NCBI GenBank assembly: GCA_034522175.1
Contig: JAXHLQ010000001.1
Span: 2,790,001-2,854,000 of the forward strand
Length of the DNA: 64,000 nucleotides
Reading direction: 5' to 3'
Source of the DNA: JAIPDZ01 sp034522175
GTDB taxonomy: Bacteria > Desulfobacterota > DSM-4660 > Desulfatiglandales > Desulfatiglandaceae
The notes beneath the pieces were generated by a model that did no database searches, was not told the DNA's origin, and saw only the letters and a program-made list of their open reading frames with translations. A program made the position numbers and the translations under genes. Shown piece by piece: positions 56,718-64,000 of the stretch. How positions within the stretch are numbered: position 1 is the stretch's first letter; each line of letters begins with the position of its first letter.

Positions 56718-56755
56718 TTTCGATTTCGATATCGATCCCGATCCCGATTTGAATT
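56718..56755. repeat. Word repeat (CGATTTCGATATCGATCCCG)
   Basis: Alternating CGATTT, CGATAT and CGATCC words between the acyl-CoA dehydrogenase stop and the convergent cyclase stop. Confidence 0.45.
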
Positions 56756-56788
56756 TGGTCCCGAATGCTTAAGTGAATGACACTGACC

Positions 56789-57700
56789 TCAGCACACAGA
56801 CACCTCATACAAATCATACGCTCCCGACTTGCCTTTTAATGTGGCGCCCTTTAGTCTTCGGGTCTCTGCGAGCCCACGGATTTTCTCTTCGGCCGATTGC
56901 GAAATCAACAACTCGGTTCCGAACTCCTTGTTCGCCTCCTCTATACGGCTGGCCACATTCACGGCATCTCCGATGGCGGAAATCTTGCTCATCATGCCGG
57001 TATCGAAGTTCCCCACAATGACACTGCCGAAGTTGATGCCTGCCCGGATCCCGAAAGACCGGCTATACATCTGCTTGAGGTATTGGTTGAAGGGCTTCAG
57101 CGCCTTGTTCATCTCCTGAACCGCGGTAATGGCATCCCACACCGGGTTTTCACTTGCTTCCAAAATACCGAACAGGGCCAGTATGCCGTCACCGGCCACA
57201 TCACTGATGACGCCTTTGTGATGCACGATGATATCATTCATGGTCCGATAATACCGGTTCAACACATGCACCACATCATAAGCGGGGAATGCCTCGGCAA
57301 ACAGGGTGTAATTCACAATATCCGTGAAGAGGATGGCCAGTTCCTTCTCCTGTCCAAGTTTATTGCCGACCCCATCCTCCAATTGGCTAAGGATGATTTC
57401 AATATCGAGGTCGTCAACGACCGGACGCCGGATCACGATATTCCCCTTGATGCGGGTCTGACACGCCAGCCGGATATGGTCCGGGAAATTGAGATTGTCT
57501 GCCAGTGCCTGCTCTTTTTCATTTCTGGGAAGGCAGTTGTCCAACCCTTCCATCACGTAGATTCGGCAGGTTGAACAGCGGGCGTTACCCCCGCATACAT
57601 GCATATGATTGATACCGGCCCCGCGCGAGGCCTCCAGTATGGTCTCGTCCTGAGCCACTTGTATCGTTTTCTTATCTGTTTGAGAGTATATCTCAGGCAT
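56789..57700 (-). CDS. Class III adenylate/guanylate cyclase with N-terminal 2Fe-2S ferredoxin domain
   Basis: The 303 residues begin with a plant-type ferredoxin domain (about 10-95) whose four Cys are in place (CGGNARCSTC, then a distant Cys in IRLACQTRI). A short linker leads to a class III cyclase catalytic domain (about 115-300) with the metal Asp in LAILFTDIVNYT and DVAGDGILALFG and the transition-state residues in GDAVNVASRI. It would make cAMP or cGMP in response to redox state or iron-sulfur status. It lies 127 bases downstream of livF of operon 2 on the same strand. Confidence 0.87.
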   Translation of the reverse strand: MPEIYSQTDKKTIQVAQDETILEASRGAGINHMHVCGGNARCSTCRIYVMEGLDNCLPRNEKEQALADNLNFPDHIRLACQTRIKGNIVIRRPVVDDLDIEIILSQLEDGVGNKLGQEKELAILFTDIVNYTLFAEAFPAYDVVHVLNRYYRTMNDIIVHHKGVISDVAGDGILALFGILEASENPVWDAITAVQEMNKALKPFNQYLKQMYSRSFGIRAGINFGSVIVGNFDTGMMSKISAIGDAVNVASRIEEANKEFGTELLISQSAEEKIRGLAETRRLKGATLKGKSGAYDLYEVSVC

Positions 57701-57827
57701 TACCCCACCTTATGATGGCCGTCCCGGGCCCTGGAGTCCCAGTTGATGACATCGGGTGGGAGCAACGTCGTATCGTGAAAGGTGAGTATCGGGTTGAAAG
57801 GGGCCATACGGTATGGACGCATCGGCT

Positions 57828-58550
57828 TCATATGCCCAGAAATGCGCTTCGGAACATGTCGCTTTCTAAGAGTTCTTTGCCGGTTCCTTCCGCAACAATC
57901 CGCCCGGTCTGAAGGACGTATCCCCGGTCCGCCAGGTCCAGGGCCTCCCGAACATTCTGTTCCACCAGGAGTATGGTCATCCCCTCTGCTTTGAGTTTGC
58001 GAACCGTGTCCAACACTTCGTCCACCAGAATAGGCGCAAGCCCCAAGGATGGCTCGTCCAGCATCAAAATGGTGGGACTGGACATGAGCCCCCGCCCGAT
58101 GGCGACCATCTGCTGTTCGCCGCCCGAGAGGGTGGACGCCGCCTGGGATCGACGCTCCTTCAACTGGGGGAAGAGTTTATAGACAAACCGAAGGTTCTTT
58201 TCAACAGACGCTTTGTCATGGAGAATATACGCCCCCAGTCTCAGGTTCTCCTCCACGGAGATGGGCTGAAAGAGCATCTTCTCCTCCGGGACATAAATGA
58301 TCCCCTTGTTGACCACCGTTTCGGTTCGAAGCCGCTGGATTTCCTCTCCCTGAAACACCACCCGGCCTTCAAACACCTGCTGGGCCCCCATAATGGCCCG
58401 GAGGAGCGTCGATTTTCCTGCGCCGTTGGCGCCGACCACGCAGACGGTCTCCCCCGCATCCACATAAAGAGAGACATCATGGAGTACCGGAAGCCCCGAA
58501 TACCGGACCCTGATCGATTCCAGCCGCAGAATATTGTCCGTCTCGCTCAT
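57828..58550 (-). CDS. livF: Liv-type ABC transporter ATPase LivF (operon 2)
   Basis: The 240 residues show Walker A (GANGAGKSTLLRAI), the signature LSGGEQQMVAIGRGL and Walker B (ILMLDEPSLGLAP). The start overlaps livG by four bases. It is the last transport gene of operon 2. Confidence 0.9.
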   Translation of the reverse strand: MSETDNILRLESIRVRYSGLPVLHDVSLYVDAGETVCVVGANGAGKSTLLRAIMGAQQVFEGRVVFQGEEIQRLRTETVVNKGIIYVPEEKMLFQPISVEENLRLGAYILHDKASVEKNLRFVYKLFPQLKERRSQAASTLSGGEQQMVAIGRGLMSSPTILMLDEPSLGLAPILVDEVLDTVRKLKAEGMTILLVEQNVREALDLADRGYVLQTGRIVAEGTGKELLESDMFRSAFLGI

Positions 58551-59293
58551 TGAGCTTCATCCCCGTGCTCTTTCACATACCGCTCCCCGAGATAGGCCTT
58601 GATGACCCGCTTGTCTTTTGAAATAGTCTCGGGTTCCCCTTCGGCGATCTTCTTTCCGTAGTCCAGCACCATCAACCGGTGGGTCACCTTCATGACCAGT
58701 TCCATCACATGCTCGATCAGCATCACCGTGATGCCCATGTCGTCGTGCACATGCCGGATGCTGGCCATGATGGCCTCGACCTCACTGGGGTTGAGACCGG
58801 CCGCCACTTCATCGAGAAGCAACAGCTTGGGCCCGGACCCGATGGCCGTGGCCATGGTCACCTTTTTCTGGGCCGCCACCGGCAGTTCACTCACGAGATA
58901 CCCGGAAAGTTCTTCAATGTTCAAATCCTTGAGGATGTCGACGGCCCGGGACCTGGCACGGGATCGGGAGGAGGTTTTCATAAAACACCCCACCATGACA
59001 TTTTCCTGCACAGTGAGATCCCCCGAAGCCACGTATACCTGAAACGTCCGGCCCAGCCCCCGCCGGGCCACATCATGGGCCCTCAGCGGCGTGATGTCCT
59101 CACCGTCAAAAATAATCCGTCCGGAGGTCACTGGATGATGACCCGATATACAGTTAAAGAAGGTGGTCTTTCCCGCACCGTTGGGGCCGATGACCCCCAC
59201 CAGTTCCCCTTTTTCCATCTGAAGGGAAATGTCGTCGTTGGCCGTCAGGCCGCCGAACGTCTTGCTGAGATGCTGGATATCAAGGAGTGGCAT
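58547..59293 (-). CDS. livG: Liv-type ABC transporter ATPase LivG (operon 2)
   Basis: The 248 residues have Walker A (GPNGAGKTTFFNC) and Walker B (LLLLDEVAAGLNPSE). The signature position reads ELPVAAQKKVTMA, a weakly conserved form of the family motif. The start shares one base with the livM stop (TAATG) and the end overlaps livF by four bases, so the genes are coupled. Confidence 0.9.
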   Translation of the reverse strand: MPLLDIQHLSKTFGGLTANDDISLQMEKGELVGVIGPNGAGKTTFFNCISGHHPVTSGRIIFDGEDITPLRAHDVARRGLGRTFQVYVASGDLTVQENVMVGCFMKTSSRSRARSRAVDILKDLNIEELSGYLVSELPVAAQKKVTMATAIGSGPKLLLLDEVAAGLNPSEVEAIMASIRHVHDDMGITVMLIEHVMELVMKVTHRLMVLDYGKKIAEGEPETISKDKRVIKAYLGERYVKEHGDEAQ

Positions 59294-60299
59294 TACGCAC
59301 GCTTCCTTCGCCTGATTTTTTCGATGATGCCCCAGATGCCCCGCGGCTCATAGGCTGAGATCAGCATGATGATCACCGCATAGATGATGAGGTCGATTCC
59401 CACCAGCCCGGCCTGCCCCCCAGCCACGCCTTGAGATAGCTCTTCAGCGGGATCAGAATGCCGGCCCCGATGATGGGGCCCCACAGGGATCCGGCCCCGC
59501 CCAGCATGGCCATGAGGGCGATGAGAATGGAGATATCCAGGCTCATGGTGTCTTCCGGCTCAATATTCTTGATGTAGCAGGCATGAAACGACCCCACCAC
59601 GCTCACAAAGGCCGTGGCAATGGCATAGGTCTTGATCTTGGCCCAATGCACATTAATCCCCAGGGAGCGGGCCACATCTTCGTTGTCTTTGATGGACCGG
59701 AGCTGGAATCCCAGCCGCGATTTTCGGAACCAGTTGATATACAGAATCCCGATGAAAAAGAATCCCAGCAGGATATAGAAATAATAGATATCCTGCCTGA
59801 AGATAAGCCGGAGGAAATCGGGGGGATGATACTTGATGGGGGAGATTTCCAACCCCCGTGCCGCCCCCACAAAATCCCAGGCCTCGAAGAGGTCCTTCAA
59901 CACTAAGGAAGTGGCAATGGTGGCAATGGCGAAATAGTGTCCCTTGAGGCGGAACAGGGGATATCCGATGATAAAGGACCAGGTCACCGCAAAGCAGACG
60001 CCGATGGGCATGGACACCCAGAAGGGGATGTCCCACCGGATCAGCATCACCGCCGTGGTATAAGCGCCGATTCCCACGTACTGGGCCTTCCCCAGGTCCA
60101 CCTGTCCCCCGTAGCCGCCGATGGTATTCCACCCCATGCCATATAAGGCAAACATGAGGAACTGGATCATGGTGGACATGGCAAACGAGGAATGGGGGAA
60201 GAGGGGGAAGCTGATCAGGAGGATGGCCACAATCCCGGCCACCGTCAGATCGAGGCGGGGGAAGTCGGAAAAATCGAGGGTGTTTCTTACTGCTTCCAT
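59293..60299 (-). CDS. livM: Liv-type permease LivM (operon 2), one frameshift near the 3' end
   Basis: ATG 60299 gives a protein with about nine hydrophobic helices and the LivM loop (GGYGGQVDLGKAQYVGIGAY). At a run of six C (59416-59421) one base is missing. As written the frame ends at 59373 after WLGGRPGWW. Restored, it continues with AGLVGIDLIIYAVIIMLISA to a stop overlapping livG. The full product is about 335 residues and forms the channel with LivH. Confidence 0.87.
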
Positions 60300-61201
60300 C
60301 CAAACAGCCCCCTGGGTCGAAATACCATGATGACGAAATAGGCCACATAGACCCACATGTACTTGAATGAGGTCATGGGCACATCCATCATCCAGTCAAA
60401 CTCAAAGGTGTAGGCCATGAAATCCCAGAATCCGGGGATCTCGGTGATCAACCCCACCACCAGTCCTGCAAAAAAGGCCCCCGGCACGCTGCCGAAACCG
60501 CCCAGGGCCACAATGGCAAAGGCGATCATGGTGAAGAGCAGCCCCACAAAGGGGTTCACGGACCAGAAGTTGACGATCAGGGCGCCAGCAATGGTGGCGG
60601 ATCCTCCACCGATTCCCCAGGCCAGGGCATTCATGCGTTCGGTGGGGACGCCCATGTACCGGGCCCCCTGGGGATTCAAGGCGGTGGCGGTCAGGGCCTT
60701 CCCCACCTTGGTGCGGTTCATAAGGAGCCATACCGCCAAAAAGGCCGCCACCGAAAGTCCGGCAGCGGCCAGCTTTGTGGCCGGAATGATGATGCCCATC
60801 CCCAGTTCAAAGCTTTTGCCCACCAAGACACCGTGGTGCAATGACCGGTCTTCAGAACCGAAGATGAGAAGGGCCATATTTCTCAAAAACAACATGAGTC
60901 CGAAGGTCCCGAGAAGCTGGGCCACCATGGGACCTCGCATGACAAACTTGATAAACCCGTAATAGCAGATAATGCCCAGGGCAAAGCCCACCGCCCCCGC
61001 CACCGGGAGGGTGAAAAGCGGATCCACACCGGTGGCCTGGGCCGTCAAAAGGCCGGTGTACATGCCGATCATCAGAAACTCACCGTGGGCGAAATTGACA
61101 ATGTCCATCACCCCGAAGATGATGGTCAGGCCCAGGGCCACCAGGGCCAGCACCATCCCGATGAGCAGTCCGGCAAACAAGGAGCTTGCGAGGATGTCCA
61201 C
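60287..61201 (-). CDS. livH: Liv-type permease LivH (operon 2)
   Basis: GTG 61201 lies six bases after GGAGG and gives 304 residues that begin at the homologous position (VDILASSLFAGLLIGMVLAL). The longer frame from 61246 would encode its start from a hairpin and is rejected. About eight helices and the LivH loop (GVPTERMNALAWGIGGGSA) are present. The end overlaps livM by 13 bases. Confidence 0.88.
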   Translation of the reverse strand: MDILASSLFAGLLIGMVLALVALGLTIIFGVMDIVNFAHGEFLMIGMYTGLLTAQATGVDPLFTLPVAGAVGFALGIICYYGFIKFVMRGPMVAQLLGTFGLMLFLRNMALLIFGSEDRSLHHGVLVGKSFELGMGIIIPATKLAAAGLSVAAFLAVWLLMNRTKVGKALTATALNPQGARYMGVPTERMNALAWGIGGGSATIAGALIVNFWSVNPFVGLLFTMIAFAIVALGGFGSVPGAFFAGLVVGLITEIPGFWDFMAYTFEFDWMMDVPMTSFKYMWVYVAYFVIMVFRPRGLFGWKQ

Positions 61202-61217
61202 CAATGACCTCCGGATT

Positions 61218-61246
61218 GTGTCTGAACAAAAACCCTGTTCAGACAC
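61218..61246. promoter_or_regulatory. Perfect hairpin upstream of livH (operon 2)
   Basis: GTGTCTGAAC and GTTCAGACAC form a ten-base-pair stem with a nine-base loop, immediately before the livH RBS. It may reduce read-through from livK or protect the livK message. Confidence 0.6.
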
Positions 61247-61257
61247 GAATCATACAC

Positions 61258-61291
61258 TTTTCCCCTGCCGACACGAACCGGAAGGGGAAAA
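61258..61291. terminator. Second hairpin after livK (operon 2)
   Basis: TTTTCCCCT (61258-61266) pairs perfectly with AGGGGAAAA (61283-61291). Weak terminator or stability element. No T run follows on the - strand. Confidence 0.45.
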
Positions 61292-61311
61292 AGAAACAAC
61301 GTGAAAACGGA

Positions 61312-62625
61312 CTAAAATTCAGGGAACGGAAAAATCATGTCTGCTGAGGACACGTCAAAGGGATAGACGATCTCCAGTTCCATCTTGCCGTCTTTCCCTT
61401 TCTGGTACTGACCGATCAGGCCGGATCCCAGGACGTTTTGACCCAGTTCCTTCCCCTCGGTGGAGAACTTGATCCCCTTCCAGGGCACCACCAGGTCTTT
61501 GCCGGGGATCTCGATGCTATTGGCCGCAGCCTGTATGGCCTGGGGCTCTGTGGAGCCTGCCTTCTCCAGCACGGCTACCCAGGCCTGGAGACCGGTAAAG
61601 GCCCGGGCAGAGGCGCCACCCAGATCATTCCCCGTCTTTTTCTTGTACATCTCATTGACCTGGCCCGCCAATTTCTTGATATCCACCACCTTGGGGAGAA
61701 ACACGGTGCGGGTTAGGATGCCGTTAATGCTGTCCCCCAGGGCCTCTCTAAACTCCGGTTTTTCAAACCCCGCGTCCTGGCCCCATATGATCTTGGGATG
61801 GGCCTTCTGGGCCTTCAGGGTCTTGACCATCAAAATGGCATCCGAAGTATAGGATGTAAACAGCATGACATCGGGCCGCGCCGCCTTGAGGGAACGTACT
61901 TCACTGGAGAGGTCCACGGATTTGGCCGCGTACAGGAGGGACTTTCGCAGTTTAAACCCGTATTCTTGGGCAAACTCCTCAATAAGTCCGGAAACATGAG
62001 ATCCCCATTCGGTCTTTTCACAGGCCGAGGCCAGGGTGTTAATCTCTTCGCGGGGGACCGCCTTCACCCCCTGCACCTTCCCCTCGGTAAGGCCCACCAG
62101 AAGCTCAAACAGATCCTTGGTAAACCATCTGTCGTGAGGCGTGGTGCGCCAGAACCACTTGAATCCCCGTTCAGTGAGAGAAGGAGAGGTGGAAGAGCCG
62201 TTGATCATGGGAACCTTATACTGCTCACATACTGCACTGACCGTCTTGGTGACCGAGCTGTGATAACATCCCAAAATTCCGTCCACTTTATCATCCAGGA
62301 TCAGTTTCTTGGCCAGGTCCGCCCCCAGGGTGGGATTCCCCTGGTGATCCTTGATGATCAGTTTGATCTTGGCGCCGTCCAGACTCTTGATTCCTTGGTT
62401 CTGGGCCATGGGCATGGCCAGGTCCGGCATGGCGCTGTTGGCGATTTTGGCTGCCAACTCCGCACCGGCACGGAGTTCACGTCCTGCCGCGGCCGCACCG
62501 CCCGTCAGGGGATAAATGACCCCGATCTTGATCTCTTTTACTGCCCATGCCCCCGTGGGTACCACCAGCATGACCACGGCCAGGACCGACAGGGTAAGCA
62601 TTCCAATTTTGACCAATGATTTCAT
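61312..62625 (-). CDS. livK: Liv-type periplasmic substrate-binding protein (operon 2)
   Basis: ATG 62625 has the strong RBS AAAGGAGG upstream and gives 437 residues. A signal peptide (MKSLVKIGMLTLSVLAVVML, ending near GAWA) precedes a type I periplasmic binding fold (IKIGVIYPLTGGAAAAG; GCYHSSVTKTVSAVCEQY; MINGSSTSPSLTERG). The substrate is unknown: the family covers amino acids, amides, urea and aromatic acids. It starts operon 2 under a near-consensus promoter. Confidence 0.9.
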   Translation of the reverse strand: MKSLVKIGMLTLSVLAVVMLVVPTGAWAVKEIKIGVIYPLTGGAAAAGRELRAGAELAAKIANSAMPDLAMPMAQNQGIKSLDGAKIKLIIKDHQGNPTLGADLAKKLILDDKVDGILGCYHSSVTKTVSAVCEQYKVPMINGSSTSPSLTERGFKWFWRTTPHDRWFTKDLFELLVGLTEGKVQGVKAVPREEINTLASACEKTEWGSHVSGLIEEFAQEYGFKLRKSLLYAAKSVDLSSEVRSLKAARPDVMLFTSYTSDAILMVKTLKAQKAHPKIIWGQDAGFEKPEFREALGDSINGILTRTVFLPKVVDIKKLAGQVNEMYKKKTGNDLGGASARAFTGLQAWVAVLEKAGSTEPQAIQAAANSIEIPGKDLVVPWKGIKFSTEGKELGQNVLGSGLIGQYQKGKDGKMELEIVYPFDVSSADMIFPFPEF

Positions 62626-62775
62626 TTTCTTACCTCCTTTTCTTAGGTAACGCCCATTCATCAATATTCAGCCTTTTTATCAGGCTTCCTCCTGGGAAAC
62701 CCTCAGGTTGTCCCTGCTTCAGCAACGGGCGTTCAAAATGCTTGAGCAGGGAGATCCTTTCGTTCAGTTATTTCG

Positions 62776-62805
62776 ACTATAGAAGATACGGTTCATGGAT
62801 GTCAA
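62776..62805 (-). promoter_or_regulatory. Sigma-70-like promoter of Liv operon 2
   Basis: On the - strand TTGACA (62805-62800), an 18-base spacer and TATAGT (62781-62776), with about 150 bases of leader before livK. It lies just after the stop of the upstream gene. Confidence 0.65.
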
Positions 62806-62807
62806 CT

Positions 62808-64000
62808 TCACTGATGCGTCAAACCGAGCACTTCTCTTACGTGTTGCGCACCCTTGCGATTGACTTCAGTCATGAAGGGGTCCTGTCCCCGGCCCCTCTC
62901 AGCCTGTTTCAGAAGCGCTTCAACCGCTTCGCGCCCGTCAGCGGTTTTTACGGCCTCTCTTGGAGACTGCCCTCCCAGGGCCGGAATTTCTTGGTCCACC
63001 CAGCTTGCCCAGTGCTTGCCTATCATTTCAGCCACCTGCTCCCGGACCTCAGGATGCCTCATGAGTTCTTCATGTTCCTTTACCCTCCTTCTTTCGTCAG
63101 GGCTATCGGCGTGTTGGCGCATCATCGACTTCAGATCCTGAATCTCATCAACCCTGAATCGACCCGCATCGCCAAGCCGGGCATCGATCTCCCGGCGCAG
63201 GGCCGCCGCTCGTTCGGCCGAGTTGACCTCCGCAGTCAGACGCCGACCGTCGATCACCATACGGCCCAAAATCGTGTTGGGCATTCCGGGACTTACTTTG
63301 TTCCCCTGGCGGTTCCAGGGGATTTCGATGCGCACAATCCGATCCGCGTCATCCCGTTTCGCATCGGCGAACAGCTTATCGGGCGTCGCGGTGACACACA
63401 GATCACATAGCTTTTTAAACGCCTCATCAGCCGAAGATACATCATAAATGAGTCGGTGAAATTCCAGTGGATGGCCATCCGTGTTGCAGAGTTTCGGCCC
63501 GGCATATAATGCCTCGTCAATTTGGAAATACAGCTCTCGGATTTCCGTGTCCCATTCATGCAAGGTGTCGTCGGTAATGACGGTTTGATTCGCTCGCAGA
63601 TCTTTTCTCAATTGAATGACCTGCGATTTGTGGCTGGGTGGAATAATGGTGGGGGCAAGCCCGATCAGCATCCCCACGCCGTCCACATCGACCGCACGGC
63701 CGAAGAGCAGATCACCGGGTTGTACCTGTTCCGATCCCCTGTGCTCCTGGACCTCGATCCGGGTCCCTTCGAGCGTGTCCCGCAGGGTCATGCCCTTTCC
63801 GCTGTCTACGCTGAGGACCTCATAGAAGCTGTAAGGCTTGCGGTTAATGCTTTCAACCAATCGCGATTCCAGGGGATCAAGCCTGCCGGATTGTCCCTCG
63901 GCATACAGTTCGGCCACTGTGCGATCCTCCGGCCCAGGGAGTGTCACTTCAGCGTCGATGGGATCGTATTCCCAGTTAAATACATACCAGGGCCAGAACA
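62808..64000 (-). CDS. SEC-C-associated hypothetical protein, 5' end outside window
   Basis: The frame is open to the window edge; the first start inside (GTG 63947) is not the real one, because the upstream codons read WPWYVFNWEYDP in the same frame. About 397 residues are visible. The C-terminal part (HWASWVDQEIPALGGQSPRE, then EAVEALLKQAER) resembles the end of proteins that carry a SEC-C zinc motif. No SEC-C Cys cluster is in this part, so it may be upstream. No function is known. Soluble, no membrane segments. Confidence 0.65.
   Translation of the reverse strand, partial: FWPWYVFNWEYDPIDAEVTLPGPEDRTVAELYAEGQSGRLDPLESRLVESINRKPYSFYEVLSVDSGKGMTLRDTLEGTRIEVQEHRGSEQVQPGDLLFGRAVDVDGVGMLIGLAPTIIPPSHKSQVIQLRKDLRANQTVITDDTLHEWDTEIRELYFQIDEALYAGPKLCNTDGHPLEFHRLIYDVSSADEAFKKLCDLCVTATPDKLFADAKRDDADRIVRIEIPWNRQGNKVSPGMPNTILGRMVIDGRRLTAEVNSAERAAALRREIDARLGDAGRFRVDEIQDLKSMMRQHADSPDERRRVKEHEELMRHPEVREQVAEMIGKHWASWVDQEIPALGGQSPREAVKTADGREAVEALLKQAERGRGQDPFMTEVNRKGAQHVREVLGLTHQ

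Noticed and set aside
43843..62625. Assigning the two Liv operons to branched-chain amino acids
   Set aside because: The family is too broad in substrate. In operon 1 the embedded CoA ligase argues against it, and in operon 2 nothing supports a specific ligand.

Overview
The window looks like a chromosomal segment of a strictly or facultatively anaerobic Desulfobacterota-type bacterium. This is an inference from gene content: very many PAS-rich hybrid histidine kinases, two branched-chain-type (Liv) ABC transporter operons, CoA ligase, CoA-transferase and acyl-CoA dehydrogenase genes, a PocR-domain kinase and a heme-type DUF3365 kinase. No rRNA, tRNA or CRISPR array was recognised.

Region 1 (1-31.6 kb) is a signalling island on the + strand. 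It holds the tail of one hybrid kinase, a REC-kinase-REC protein coupled to a REC-HD-GYP phosphodiesterase, a PAS hybrid kinase with Hpt, a PocR kinase, a CheB-CheR-PAS fusion, a triple-PAS kinase, a heme-sensor hybrid kinase with Hpt coupled to a REC-Cys4 protein, a truncated MASE3-PAS-Cys4 protein and a disrupted PAS-GAF-PAS kinase. None of these outputs carries a DNA-binding domain. Scattered among them are accessory genes: a complete mqsRA toxin-antitoxin pair and a truncated mqsA copy, orphan Phd and CopG antitoxins, a small membrane-protein pair, a type IIG-like restriction-modification gene and a DUF5647/DUF7718-like pair. The most unusual item is a duplicated intergenic cassette (about 9488-9840 and 12806-13147). 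Each copy has a near-consensus sigma-70 promoter, a conserved stem, a (CT)n tract and a strong GNRA-capped intrinsic terminator, so each looks like an undescribed small RNA gene or leader of about 250-260 nt.

Region 2 (31.7-43.8 kb) is more ordinary. It has an MBL-fold hydrolase, a methyltransferase, phosphomannomutase and mannose-1-phosphate guanylyltransferase, argJ, secA, an M23 peptidase, a membrane-sensor Cys4 protein and a PHB-depolymerase-like lipoprotein. Region 3 (43.8-64 kb) holds two Liv-type transporter operons on the - strand. The first has an acyl-CoA ligase embedded in it and a MerR regulator upstream, so its substrate may be a carboxylic acid rather than an amino acid. Between the two operons lie a CaiB/BaiF CoA-transferase, rlmKL, a molybdenum-carrier-like protein, an acyl-CoA dehydrogenase and a ferredoxin-domain nucleotide cyclase. 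The window ends inside a protein resembling the SEC-C-associated family.

Two features run through the whole window. First, at least ten reading frames, including the essential gene secA, are broken by single-base indels, nearly all in homopolymer runs. Most are therefore probably sequence or assembly errors rather than real pseudogenes. Second, short 'word' repeats such as GTGAAGAATGAAG, CATCCAGTATCCAG and AACCAGCAACGCG lie between genes, supply stop codons, and in three kinases sit in frame in loops or linkers.
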